Origin: Senimuribacter sp049852125
GTDB taxonomy: Bacteria; Bacillota; Clostridia; Peptostreptococcales; Anaerovoracaceae
NCBI RefSeq assembly: GCF_049852125.1
Contig: NZ_CP187532.1
Coordinates: 2,728,001 to 2,792,000 of the forward strand
Reading direction: 5' to 3'
DNA length: 64,000 nucleotides
A program made the position numbers and the translations under genes. The notes beneath the pieces were generated by a model. It did no database searches. It was given only the letters and a program-made list of their open reading frames with translations, and had not been told where the DNA came from. Of the stretch, positions 17,673 to 26,381 are shown piece by piece. Numbering within the stretch: the stretch's first letter is position 1; the number at the start of each line of letters is the position of its first letter.

Positions 17673-18560
17673 TTATAAATGATATTTTTCGATATTCCTA
17701 TCAGCGATAGCTTGAATTTCATTAACAATATTTTCATATTCCGCTGATTTCAAATGTTTGTACCGCTTCTGGCGGAACAAAACATCCTTTACAGGAATCT
17801 TTTTAATCTTCTTTGACGATACCAGTTCTCCGTCCACATACTCAAAGATCGGGAAAAGACCTGCGTTCACAGTATCTCTTGCCATCTCAATCGCCTTTTC
17901 CGAAGGAAAACCCCAGCCCAAATTGCACGGCGTCAATACATGAATATAAGCCGCGCCGTTAAGTTCCATCGCTTTCTCCACTTTTTTCTTCAGATCCTTC
18001 GGGTCAGAAACTGTGGCTGTAGCGACGTACCGAATGCCGTGTTCTCTTGCGATCTCCGGCATATTTTTCTTATATTTCAGATTGCCTGGCGACGCGTCAC
18101 CCTGCGGACTGGTAGTCGTCGTAGCGCCGTAAGGCGTTCCGCTGCTCCTTTGTACGCCTGTATTCATATATGCTTCGTTATCGTAACAGATATAGATTAC
18201 ATTATCGTTTCTTTCCAGCATACCGGAAAGAGAACCAATTCCGATGTCATAGGTGGATCCGTCGCCGCCGAAGGCAACCACCTTTGTATTGGCTTTATTT
18301 CCATCCTTGGCTTCCAGAGCGGCAGCAATACCGCCTGCCACAGAAGGAGCATTTTCAAAGAGCGGCGTAATCCAAGGCACTTCCCAACTGGAATAGTTAA
18401 TCAGAGAAGTAAACGTCTCAAGACAGCCCGTCGCCGTTACCGCAATTACATTTTTTCCTGTCGCTTCGAGCACTTTGTTCACGCAGAGGGGAACCGTACA
18501 TCCTGGGCAGGCTTTATGGCCGGAAGCCAGTAAGTTCTTTTTTTCCGTCATCTCATTCAC
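17673..18560 (-). CDS. 2-oxoacid:ferredoxin oxidoreductase, beta (TPP-binding) subunit
   Basis: 295-residue thiamine-pyrophosphate subunit. GHKACPGCTVPLCVNKVLEA near the N-terminus gives a cluster CxxC, and the TPP-Mg site is VAFGGDGSTYDIGIGSLSG followed by YDNEAYMNTGVQRSS. It works with the alpha, delta and gamma genes directly upstream to convert a 2-oxoacid plus CoA to an acyl-CoA, CO2 and reduced ferredoxin. The pattern is closest to pyruvate/2-oxoisovalerate-type four-subunit enzymes; the substrate is not readable. It lies 4 bp after the alpha subunit. Confidence 0.88.
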   Translation of the reverse strand: MNEMTEKKNLLASGHKACPGCTVPLCVNKVLEATGKNVIAVTATGCLETFTSLINYSSWEVPWITPLFENAPSVAGGIAAALEAKDGNKANTKVVAFGGDGSTYDIGIGSLSGMLERNDNVIYICYDNEAYMNTGVQRSSGTPYGATTTTSPQGDASPGNLKYKKNMPEIAREHGIRYVATATVSDPKDLKKKVEKAMELNGAAYIHVLTPCNLGWGFPSEKAIEMARDTVNAGLFPIFEYVDGELVSSKKIKKIPVKDVLFRQKRYKHLKSAEYENIVNEIQAIADRNIEKYHL

Positions 18561-18564
18561 CTTC

Positions 18565-19764
18565 CTATTCTACACAGTATTCATTGAGGTTGACGTACTG
18601 CACCTCTTCATCAAGAATATTGCCGGAATTTACTTTCAGCAAATCCTCATAGATCTGTTTAATTACTTCTCTATTCAGCTCCTTACCGCCAATGCCTGCA
18701 ATATAATCCTTAAGCGCCGGCTTTTCCTTCATATTACAGAAGTATTCCTTCACATCCATACCGACGATACCGCCGCGTCCAAGAGAAATCGCTTTGTCAA
18801 TAATACCTACAGCCTTCGCGCCCGCGCACGCCTCCGCAATTTCTTTGCCAGGGAACGGTCTGAAGCTTCTGATCTTTACCAGACCAACCTTCTTGCCTTC
18901 TGCTCTCATCTCATCGATAGCGCACCGAATCGTTCCTACTACAGAACCCATCGCCAGCAAAATGACGTCAGCGTCTTCCGTCATATATGTATCGATCACG
19001 CCGCCATAATAATGCCCGAACTTCTCTCTGTATTCTTCCGCAACCTCATTGATCACTTCCTTCGCGTTTTCATGGGCACACATCATAGCATGCTTATATT
19101 CCATCAATTCCTGTTCATCTGTAAACACACCGTAATTTACAGGAGGAAGCGCCGGATCAAGCTTCTGATACGAGTTGATCGGGCCGCCGAGGAACTCCTG
19201 TATATCTGCATCGTCAAACAGCGTAACAGGCTCAAACGCATGGGTCAGCACCCATCCATCCATACAGATCATCATCGGAAGCAATACCTTATGATTTTCC
19301 GCGATTTTAAATGCCTGAATATGCGCGTCGTATGCTTCCTGAATGCTTTCCACATGCATTTGCATAAAGCCGCAATCACGGAGAGCCATCGTATCTGAAT
19401 GGTCAGTCAGAATACTGATCGGAGGCGAAATCATTCTGTTTACGCCAGTCATAACGAGCGGTAGCCTGTGCCCAGCAATGTTATACAGCACTTCCGTCAT
19501 CAAAAGCAGTCCCTGCGAGGATGAAGCCGTATAAGATCTTGCGCCAGCAGCAGCAGAACCATAGACAAAGGAAGACGCAGAAAACTCTGAATCCACGTTG
19601 ACGTATTTTCCATGCAAGCTGCCATCAGCGGCAAAATCAGACAAATATTCAACAATATGGGTCTGTGGGCTGATCGGATATGCTGCAATGACGTCCGTTT
19701 TACAGGAACGAATTGCATTAGCAACCGCCATAGACCCTTCCATTACTTTTACGGTTTTATTCAT
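18565..19764 (-). CDS. 2-oxoacid:ferredoxin oxidoreductase, alpha subunit
   Basis: 399-residue alpha subunit (PorA/VorA type) with the pyrimidine-binding N-terminal domain (EGSMAVANAIRSCKTDVIAA, AYPISPQTHIVE, SSSQGLLLMTEVLYN) and a C-terminal transketolase-like domain containing AIDEMRAEGKKVGLVKIRSF. It overlaps nothing but lies 3 bp after the ferredoxin-like delta gene. Part of the four-subunit complex encoded delta/gamma/alpha/beta in this operon. Confidence 0.88.
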   Translation of the reverse strand: MNKTVKVMEGSMAVANAIRSCKTDVIAAYPISPQTHIVEYLSDFAADGSLHGKYVNVDSEFSASSFVYGSAAAGARSYTASSSQGLLLMTEVLYNIAGHRLPLVMTGVNRMISPPISILTDHSDTMALRDCGFMQMHVESIQEAYDAHIQAFKIAENHKVLLPMMICMDGWVLTHAFEPVTLFDDADIQEFLGGPINSYQKLDPALPPVNYGVFTDEQELMEYKHAMMCAHENAKEVINEVAEEYREKFGHYYGGVIDTYMTEDADVILLAMGSVVGTIRCAIDEMRAEGKKVGLVKIRSFRPFPGKEIAEACAGAKAVGIIDKAISLGRGGIVGMDVKEYFCNMKEKPALKDYIAGIGGKELNREVIKQIYEDLLKVNSGNILDEEVQYVNLNEYCVE

Positions 19765-19767
19765 CGC

Positions 19768-20019
19768 CTACACCTCCATCGTAATCGCTTTGACACGGCA
19801 TTCGTTTGCACAGATACCGCAGCCTTTACAATAAAACATATCTATATGCGCGCCGTTTTCATCTACCGCGATCGCGCAGTCTGGGCAGAATTCTGCACAG
19901 ATACCACATTTCACACATTTTTCCTGATCTACTACAGGCGTAATCTGACGCCATACACCAGTACATACGTCTTTAGAGCCGCCACCGATACAGGTCGCGC
20001 CAACTGTCAGATGTCTCAT
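19768..20019 (-). CDS. 2-oxoacid:ferredoxin oxidoreductase, delta (2x[4Fe-4S]) subunit
   Basis: 83-residue ferredoxin-type subunit with two CxxCxxCxxxC motifs: CVKCGICAEFCP and CKGCGICANEC. It passes electrons from the TPP centre to ferredoxin. It lies between the gamma and alpha genes with gaps of 17 and 3 bp. Confidence 0.9.
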   Translation of the reverse strand: MRHLTVGATCIGGGSKDVCTGVWRQITPVVDQEKCVKCGICAEFCPDCAIAVDENGAHIDMFYCKGCGICANECRVKAITMEV

Positions 20020-20036
20020 TTCATCAACCTTCCTTC

Positions 20037-20579
20037 TTAAGCGTTCACTGCATCGTAAGCCATACGAGCAGCCTTTATATTTCCTTCTGCAAGTTCACCT
20101 TCAAAACGTCCGCGAATGGTTTCTTCCACCGCCTCCAGAGATACTTCTCCGGTAATTTTCGCGAATGCGCCCAGAAGCACTGTATTCATGATTGGTCTTC
20201 CCAGCGCCTCGATAGCAATTTTCGTCGCGTCGATAGTATACACCTTCAAATCATCTCTTTCACAGTTGAAAGAAGCATCCGGCGTATTCACGATGACGAT
20301 TCCGTTCTCTTTGATTCCTGCATAACAATCGACAACTTCCATGATGGATGTGTCCTGAATGATTACATAATCAGGATATTGAATTCTTTCCCTAATCTTT
20401 ACCGGTTCAGAATCAATTCTGGCAAACCCCTGCACCGGAGCGCCTCTCCGTTCTCCGCCACCGCCTAAAAACGGAAAGGCCAAAGAATACTTTCCCTCTC
20501 TGAACGCGGCGATGCCAAGCAGTTCAGCAAGTACGACAGAGCCCTGTCCGCCGCGCCCATGAATTCTAATCTCTTTCAT
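20037..20579 (-). CDS. 2-oxoacid:ferredoxin oxidoreductase, gamma subunit
   Basis: 180-residue gamma subunit starting MKEIRIHGRGGQGSVVLAEL, the family's N-terminal signature, with FPFLGGGGERRGAPVQGFAR after it. The ATG at 20579 has GGAGG 5-6 nt upstream; two in-frame starts further upstream lie in the aminotransferase 3' end and have no good site. Confidence 0.88.
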   Translation of the reverse strand: MKEIRIHGRGGQGSVVLAELLGIAAFREGKYSLAFPFLGGGGERRGAPVQGFARIDSEPVKIRERIQYPDYVIIQDTSIMEVVDCYAGIKENGIVIVNTPDASFNCERDDLKVYTIDATKIAIEALGRPIMNTVLLGAFAKITGEVSLEAVEETIRGRFEGELAEGNIKAARMAYDAVNA

Positions 20580-20598
20580 AGTTTCCTCCATACTTCTA

Positions 20599-21759
20599 TC
20601 ATAAATTTTCCACAAAAGCCTTTATCCTGCGAAGTCCTTCCTCGATATTCTCTTTGGACGTTGCGTAAGAAATCCTCACGAAGCCTTCACCGGCGCTGCC
20701 AAATCCAGAACCAGGTACAACGACTACATGCTGTTCCTCAAGCAGTCTGTCAGCAAATTCTACCGAAGTAAGCCCCGTTTTCGTAATATTTGCGAAAGCA
20801 TAAAAAGCGCCCTTCGGCGGAAGACAAAAAATCCCGTCGATTTCATTAAGTCCTTTGATCAGAATTTCTCTTCTTCCCGCGTATTCCTTCACCATATCAG
20901 CCACCGGCTGCTGCGAGCCGGAAAGGGCCTCTGCCGCGCCGTACTGCGCAGGTGTATTGACACAGGAAACCACATTTTCCTGCAATTTTACCATCATCTT
21001 GATCGCTTCCGCAGGACCGCACGCATAACCTACTCTCCAGCCCGTCATGGCATATGTCTTAGAGAAGGTATTGGTGATAAACGTCCTTTCCTTCATGCCC
21101 GGAAGGGAAGCAATATGCACAATCTCACCATCGTCATAACGCAAATGTTCATATGCGTCGTCAGAAATGACTAAAATATCGTTTTCTACAGCAATCCTTG
21201 CAATAGCCTCGAGGTTTTCTTTCGTGGCTACGCCGCCCGTCGGATTAGACGGTGAATTGAGAATCAAAAGCTTGGTTTTTTCCGTAATGGCTTTCTTCAG
21301 ATTTTCCGGATCATACATGAAACCATCCTTTTCGTATACAGGAACCTGTACGCAGACCGCTTCATGATATTTAATCTGTTCAATATGATTAGACCAGTAC
21401 GGGTTGCTGATGATCACCTCATCCCCCTTGTCGAGCACTGCGCTCATAACCAGAAACAACGCTTCAATACCGCCGCTGGTTACCATGATCTCATCTTCCA
21501 CATCATAGTCCATGCCTCTGCCTTTATAGTGGTCAGAAATTGCTTTTCTGAGAGCGTAAACACCCTTGTTCGGCGCATAGTGCGTTTCTCCGCGTTTCAA
21601 AGCGTCTATCGCGGCGTCGACAATTGGTTTTGGCGTATCAAAGTCAGGCTCTCCCAAAGCGAAAGTGATGACATCATCCAGTACAGACGCTTTCGCCACC
21701 ATGCTTCTAATCGGAGAAAATCCGATTTTCTTACTTTTTTCCGATAAATATTCCTTCAT
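20599..21759 (-). CDS. PLP-dependent aminotransferase, class I/II
   Basis: 386-residue fold-type I aminotransferase (AspC/AlaA-like subgroup). PLP lysine lies in FSKTYAMTGWRVGYA; SPSNPTGG, SDDAYEHLRYD and the C-terminal FVRISYATS (substrate-carboxylate arginine) are present. The ATG at 21759 has GGGAG 7 nt upstream. It sits just before the oxidoreductase genes, so it likely converts the island's amino acid to the 2-oxoacid they use. Substrate range is not deducible by eye. Confidence 0.87.
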   Translation of the reverse strand: MKEYLSEKSKKIGFSPIRSMVAKASVLDDVITFALGEPDFDTPKPIVDAAIDALKRGETHYAPNKGVYALRKAISDHYKGRGMDYDVEDEIMVTSGGIEALFLVMSAVLDKGDEVIISNPYWSNHIEQIKYHEAVCVQVPVYEKDGFMYDPENLKKAITEKTKLLILNSPSNPTGGVATKENLEAIARIAVENDILVISDDAYEHLRYDDGEIVHIASLPGMKERTFITNTFSKTYAMTGWRVGYACGPAEAIKMMVKLQENVVSCVNTPAQYGAAEALSGSQQPVADMVKEYAGRREILIKGLNEIDGIFCLPPKGAFYAFANITKTGLTSVEFADRLLEEQHVVVVPGSGFGSAGEGFVRISYATSKENIEEGLRRIKAFVENL

Positions 21760-21773
21760 TACCAGTCTCCCTA

Positions 21774-22961
21774 TCATTTGTAATCTGCATTCTCAACAAT
21801 CACAGCCGTACCCATGCCGCCGCCCGCGCATAAAGTCGCAAGACCGTACCGTACGTTTCTTCTTCTCATTTCGTGGAGCAGCGTTACAACCAATCTGCAG
21901 CCTGAAGCGCCTACAGGATGTCCCAAAGAAATTCCGCTTCCGTTTACATTGGTAATTTCTCGATCAAGCCCTAATTCCTTTTCGCATCCCAGATACTGTG
22001 CCGCAAACGCCTCGTTTACTTCCAAAAGTCCCAGATCCTCCTGCTTAATCCCCGCCTTTGAAAGAGCCTTTTTTACTGCCTCAACAGGGCCTAATCCCAT
22101 GATCTCAGGTTCAATACCCGTTGTCGCGACAGCGGCAATTCTTGCCAGAATCGGCAATCCCAGTTCTTTAGCCTTTTCTTCTTCCATTAGGAGAACTCCG
22201 GAAGCGCCATCATTCATGCCAGAAGCGTTTCCTGCTGTTACAGTGCCCCCCTCCTTAAAAGACGGCTTCAGTTTAGACAGCTTTTCAAGGCTCGCGTCTC
22301 TCTTTGGATACTCGTCTGTATCATAGATAACATCGCCTTTTTTATTCTTTACTGTAACGGGAACAATTTCTTCCTTAAATTTGCCCGCGTCGATAGCCGC
22401 TACCGCCCGCTGTTGGCTCAGAAGCGCCAATTCATCCTGTTCTTCTCTGGTGATTCCATATTTTTCAGCCACATTTTCCGCCGTAATCCCCATGGCCGGT
22501 CCGATACCCAGGTTGGTTAGAGAATCCCACATCGAATCCCGAAGCTCCATGTGACCAAACTTCTGTCCGTAACGGGCGTTGAACACCATATGCGGCGCAG
22601 TGCTCATGCTGTCAGCTCCACCCGCCATAATGCAATCAGCCTCCCCAGCTTTAATCTGGTAATACCCCATTTGAATCGCAGACATGGATGACGTACAATT
22701 CCGGTGAATCGTAATACCGGGTACAGAGACAGGCAAACCTGCCTTAACCAGCGCTACTCTTGCAAGATTGTTCTCCTTATATGTTCTCTGATAGTTGCAG
22801 CCCCAAATTACATCGTCAATCTCAGCAGGATTTATCCCTGCCCGCTGTAATAAATTCTGCATAACTGGTATGGACAAATCCAGTGACGTCAGAGTCTTGA
22901 ACTGACCGCCAATGACGCCGATCGGCGTTCTGGCGCCAGCTACAATTACTACATTCCGCAT
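21774..22961 (-). CDS. Acetyl-CoA C-acetyltransferase (thiolase)
   Basis: 395-residue biosynthetic/degradative thiolase. Active-site cysteine in HRNCTSSMSAIQ, catalytic histidine in SLGHPVGASG and the second cysteine in LCAGGGMGTA. The ATG at 22961 has AAGGAG about 8 nt upstream; an earlier in-frame ATG overlaps the crotonase gene. In this operon it would cleave acetoacetyl-CoA to two acetyl-CoA, or a homologous 3-oxoacyl-CoA. Confidence 0.9.
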   Translation of the reverse strand: MRNVVIVAGARTPIGVIGGQFKTLTSLDLSIPVMQNLLQRAGINPAEIDDVIWGCNYQRTYKENNLARVALVKAGLPVSVPGITIHRNCTSSMSAIQMGYYQIKAGEADCIMAGGADSMSTAPHMVFNARYGQKFGHMELRDSMWDSLTNLGIGPAMGITAENVAEKYGITREEQDELALLSQQRAVAAIDAGKFKEEIVPVTVKNKKGDVIYDTDEYPKRDASLEKLSKLKPSFKEGGTVTAGNASGMNDGASGVLLMEEEKAKELGLPILARIAAVATTGIEPEIMGLGPVEAVKKALSKAGIKQEDLGLLEVNEAFAAQYLGCEKELGLDREITNVNGSGISLGHPVGASGCRLVVTLLHEMRRRNVRYGLATLCAGGGMGTAVIVENADYK

Positions 22962-22974
22962 CGTCTTTTTCTCC

Positions 22975-23745
22975 TTATCTTCCTTTATAAGCAGGCTTCC
23001 GCTTTTCAATAAAAGCGTTCATGCCTTCTTTTTGATCTTCTGTAGAAAAGAGCCCCGACCAGAGAGCCAGCTCTGCCTCAAGTCCTGCGTCCATATCCGC
23101 AGCTTCCAGACCTGCCGCGACAGACTGTTTCGCGGTCCTGAGGGCAACCGGGGCTTTTCTCGCCAGCTTTTCCGCCAGCTTCTTAGCTTCTTCAAAGAGC
23201 TTATCGTCTTCTACCGATTGGTTCACAAGGCCAATTCTCTCGGCCTCCTCGCCATGCAGGCTCCGTCCTGTGAAGATCAATTCTTTCGCCTTCGCTTCAC
23301 CGATCAATCTCGGCGCAGCGATCGTTCCTCCCGCGCCTGGCATAATACCAAGGTTAATCTCAGGAAAACCCAGCGTCGCACTCTTTGAAGCAAGTCTCAG
23401 GTCGCAGGTCAGAGCAAGCTCTAATCCTCCGCCGAGAGCATAACCCTCAATCGCCGCGATCGTAGGAATTTGTAGTTTTCTAATCCGATTCATCACATGT
23501 ACAAAAGAAAAGCTTCTCGCTTCATCGGGTGAAAGATTTACCATATTTTTGATATCCGCGCCAGCCGCGAAATTTCCCCGGCTGTAAAGAATCAATACTC
23601 GAATATCCTCTCTCCCTTCGATCTCAGTGACGAGAGCGTCCATTTCATCTATAATCGTACGGCTCAAGGCGTTAAGCGCTTCAGGTCTGTTAATTCCTAA
23701 AACAGCAACACCCGTCATCGTCGCTTCCAAATATACCTGTGCCAT
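22975..23745 (-). CDS. Enoyl-CoA hydratase (crotonase)
   Basis: 256-residue crotonase. Oxyanion-hole and catalytic segments are intact: NFAAGADIKNM, EGYALGGGLELALTCD (first glutamate) and FPEINLGIMPGAGGT (second glutamate). It would hydrate crotonyl-CoA to 3-hydroxybutyryl-CoA. It lies 13 bp from the thiolase and 3 bp from the dehydrogenase. Confidence 0.9.
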   Translation of the reverse strand: MAQVYLEATMTGVAVLGINRPEALNALSRTIIDEMDALVTEIEGREDIRVLILYSRGNFAAGADIKNMVNLSPDEARSFSFVHVMNRIRKLQIPTIAAIEGYALGGGLELALTCDLRLASKSATLGFPEINLGIMPGAGGTIAAPRLIGEAKAKELIFTGRSLHGEEAERIGLVNQSVEDDKLFEEAKKLAEKLARKAPVALRTAKQSVAAGLEAADMDAGLEAELALWSGLFSTEDQKEGMNAFIEKRKPAYKGR

Positions 23746-23748
23746 GAC

Positions 23749-24615
23749 CTACTTTTTTCTCCATTCGTCATAATCATAGAAGCCTGCTCCGGTTTTACGA
23801 CCCAATCTTCCACTGTCTACCAATCTCTGAATCTGCGGACTTGGTCTGAACCGGTCTCCATAAGCTTCAAATAAGATTTTATCTACATTCAAGTTCAAGT
23901 CATGGCTGGTAATATCAAGGAGCGCGAAAACACCCATAGGATGTCCCAATCCATATTTGCAGATTTTGTCCACATCGCTTACAGAGCATACGCCTTCTTC
24001 TACCAGACGACACGCTTCCAAGTACATAGCATGGAAAATTCTGTTGAGACCAAAACCAACTACATCCTTTACACGTACCGGCTCTTTCTCGATCCTAGTA
24101 AGCAGTTCAACCACTTCGCAAACAGCCTCCTCGTCAGTGAGAAGCGCCGGGATTACTTCCACCAGCTTCATGACGCTGGCTGGCGAATTAAAATGTGTTC
24201 CCAAAAATTTCGCTTTTCTTTCCTCGCCTACAGCCGCCGCCAGCCGTGTAATCGATATGCTGGACGTATTGCTCGCAAAAATAGTTTCTTTCTTACAAAT
24301 TTTATCCAGCTTTCCGAAGATATCATTTTTGACCTCAACAACTTCTAGCGCCGCTTCCACAATCAGATCGCAGTCAGCCAAATCCTCATAACAATCCGTA
24401 ACAGATACTCTATTGAGAATCACATCCTTATCTTCCGGCATCAGCTTTCCTTTTTTAATATTTTTATCCAGAATTGCCGCCTGTTTCTCCTTGCCTCTTT
24501 CGGCGTATTCCAGTTTAATATCGTTCAGAATCGTATCATAGCCTGCTCGCGCGAAGCAGAGGGCGATTTCCGCCCCCATCATACCCGCGCCGATTACACC
24601 AATTTTCTCTATCAT
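23749..24615 (-). CDS. 3-hydroxyacyl-CoA dehydrogenase (3-hydroxybutyryl-CoA type)
   Basis: 288 residues, the length of single-domain clostridial Hbd. N-terminal NAD site GVIGAGMMGAEIAL and C-terminal RKTGAGFYDY are typical. The catalytic-histidine motif reads GTHFNSPASVMKLVEV where Hbd usually has HFFNPAPVMKLVE; the histidine remains but three neighbouring positions differ. Substrate may therefore differ from 3-hydroxybutyryl-CoA. The second of two adjacent ATGs is used because GGAGG is then 6 nt away. Confidence 0.87.
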   Translation of the reverse strand: MIEKIGVIGAGMMGAEIALCFARAGYDTILNDIKLEYAERGKEKQAAILDKNIKKGKLMPEDKDVILNRVSVTDCYEDLADCDLIVEAALEVVEVKNDIFGKLDKICKKETIFASNTSSISITRLAAAVGEERKAKFLGTHFNSPASVMKLVEVIPALLTDEEAVCEVVELLTRIEKEPVRVKDVVGFGLNRIFHAMYLEACRLVEEGVCSVSDVDKICKYGLGHPMGVFALLDITSHDLNLNVDKILFEAYGDRFRPSPQIQRLVDSGRLGRKTGAGFYDYDEWRKK

Positions 24616-24634
24616 CATTTTCCTCCGGCTCTCA

Positions 24635-26068
24635 TCAGTCTTTAATTCCGCACAAATTCTTTACGATCTGCTTTTTGGAATTCAAATCATAGTTCGTTCT
24701 GATACCGATCTTTTCCATGATTGGAGATCCGCCGCCGTGGATACCGGCAGACATTTCCATACCGCACCACGGAGAAACAGTAAAGTCATCCAGGAAACGG
24801 AACAGACGATGCTGATTTTCCGCGCTGATTTCAGGATTCCTCATGATATATTTTTCCATATATCCCTTTGTTTCAGGATTGATCCAATCTCCTTCAAACG
24901 GAATGGTCGCTGCAAATCCGCCTGTAACTGAAATAAGGGTTTCATACTCATGCATAATCTTAACACCAGCGTGATATCTTCCGCAGTTACTATAGAGGAA
25001 GTTCGGTTCCTTCGCGCCCGACGGCGTTGTCGCCGCAGTTACAGACGCGGCAATACCTGCAGCATAAACCAATTCTGCCGTTGCCATCAAGTCTGCCAAA
25101 TCGTTCTGAATATGAGGAGCCTTTCCAACGCCGTTATACTCCGCTACAAGCGCTGTCGCGCCGATAAATACGTCTGTAATTGCAGGCTTGCATCCGCAAT
25201 AGCTGAATCTATGGTTATTCGCAAAGGACAGCGCCAGTCTTCCGCCAAAGTCATACTCTCCGCACATAAATACTCTGTCCCAAGGAACAAACACATGATC
25301 AAGAACTGTCATCGTATCGCAGATTCCATATGTATTGTATGGAGCCATCAGCTCTTTTCTAGGATTCGGAGATACAGGTCTCGAAACCAGAGAAACGCCC
25401 TCCGCATCTGCAGGAATTGCGAAAGCGACAGCCCAATCAGCGTCTTCTTCTTTCAGCGCTCTCGTTGGAACGACCAGAATTTCATCTGCATACGGCGCGA
25501 TCGTATTATGCGCCTTACATCCGCACACAACGATACCGTCTTCTCTTTTCTCTACAATACGCATATAAAGATCTGGATCAGCCTGCTGAGACGGTCTCTT
25601 GGAACGGTCGCCCTTTACGTCAGTCTGTCCCGCATTACCTACAAGATCATTCTCCTGATACCATGCCAGGTACTTTTTAAATCTTTCATGATAATTCGTT
25701 CCATGCTTATCATCAATTTCCTTCGTTGTAACATAGAGAGCGTTGATCGCATCGCAACCCATGCATCTCTGAATGCAGCCGCCGGCCTTTTCACCCAGCT
25801 TTCTGATCATCTTCTGCTTTTTCAGAAGGTCTTCTTCTGTCTGATAAACATGTGCAAACCGGTTAATTGTCTCACCGGACAGGTGAGATGTAGCTGTAGC
25901 AAGCTCGCGAATTTCCGGATCTTCAGAATGAGCAGCAGCAAAGGTAATTCCTATAATATGCTGTCCGCCCAGAAGTCTTGGGTCGTCTCTTTCTACTAAT
26001 TCACCGTCGATATAGACGTTTTTTCTCATCTTCTTCAGCTTTTCCTGATACTCTGCAAATGTACGCAT
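24635..26068 (-). CDS. 4-hydroxybutyryl-CoA dehydratase (AbfD) paralogue
   Basis: 477-residue flavin/[4Fe-4S] dehydratase-family protein, clearly divergent from the true AbfD next to it. The cluster ligands are kept: GGCIQRCMGCD (Cys98, Cys102) and HRFSYCGCKP (His and Cys seven apart), as are the active-site Tyr and Lys of that motif. By eye alignment two acids of AbfD differ: the Glu of GGQEALVVF is Asp, and the Glu of TESMHGAG is Ala. It probably eliminates a different gamma substituent or acts on a different acyl-CoA. AGGAGG lies 8 nt before the ATG at 26068; an in-frame ATG at 26095 precedes the site and is rejected. Confidence 0.8.
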   Translation of the reverse strand: MRTFAEYQEKLKKMRKNVYIDGELVERDDPRLLGGQHIIGITFAAAHSEDPEIRELATATSHLSGETINRFAHVYQTEEDLLKKQKMIRKLGEKAGGCIQRCMGCDAINALYVTTKEIDDKHGTNYHERFKKYLAWYQENDLVGNAGQTDVKGDRSKRPSQQADPDLYMRIVEKREDGIVVCGCKAHNTIAPYADEILVVPTRALKEEDADWAVAFAIPADAEGVSLVSRPVSPNPRKELMAPYNTYGICDTMTVLDHVFVPWDRVFMCGEYDFGGRLALSFANNHRFSYCGCKPAITDVFIGATALVAEYNGVGKAPHIQNDLADLMATAELVYAAGIAASVTAATTPSGAKEPNFLYSNCGRYHAGVKIMHEYETLISVTGGFAATIPFEGDWINPETKGYMEKYIMRNPEISAENQHRLFRFLDDFTVSPWCGMEMSAGIHGGGSPIMEKIGIRTNYDLNSKKQIVKNLCGIKD

Positions 26069-26381
26069 TTTTATTCCTCCTATTATAAGTTGCACTTTAT
26101 ATTGATTTATTTTTATCCACCTTGTGGAGTTTCAGCATTTTGGCATGCAATACATAATCCCGAAAAGTTGACGATTATCTCGAGGTTATATAGTCAAATT
26201 AGGTCGGCAATGGATTTCAAATTATGATGATTATTGGATGGTTCACCTTAAGGAGTGTTTCAACTATGGTTTTAGCAAAAGTCATCGCCCCTTTTCGGAA
26301 TTATCTAATTGCAATGCATTTATTCATTTTATTAGAATCGCTTACGCCAGACAAAAGCAGGAGTCCGGCGTGCGCTATTCC
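26069..26381. other. 313-bp gap between abfD and its paralogue
   Basis: No convincing gene. It holds a GC-rich stem (CGCCAGAC/GTCCGGCG, 26345-26370) 12 bp past the abfD stop without a T-run, the element TTTTCGGAATTATC near 26294 that resembles the motif of the abfD promoter, and the palindrome CCTTAAGG near 26258. No good minus-strand -35/-10 pair was found, so the paralogue may depend on read-through from abfD. Confidence 0.4.

Noticed and set aside
24950..25999. 349-codon plus-strand frame opposite the abfD paralogue
   Set aside because: Antisense shadow; the minus strand encodes a conserved cluster-binding enzyme throughout.
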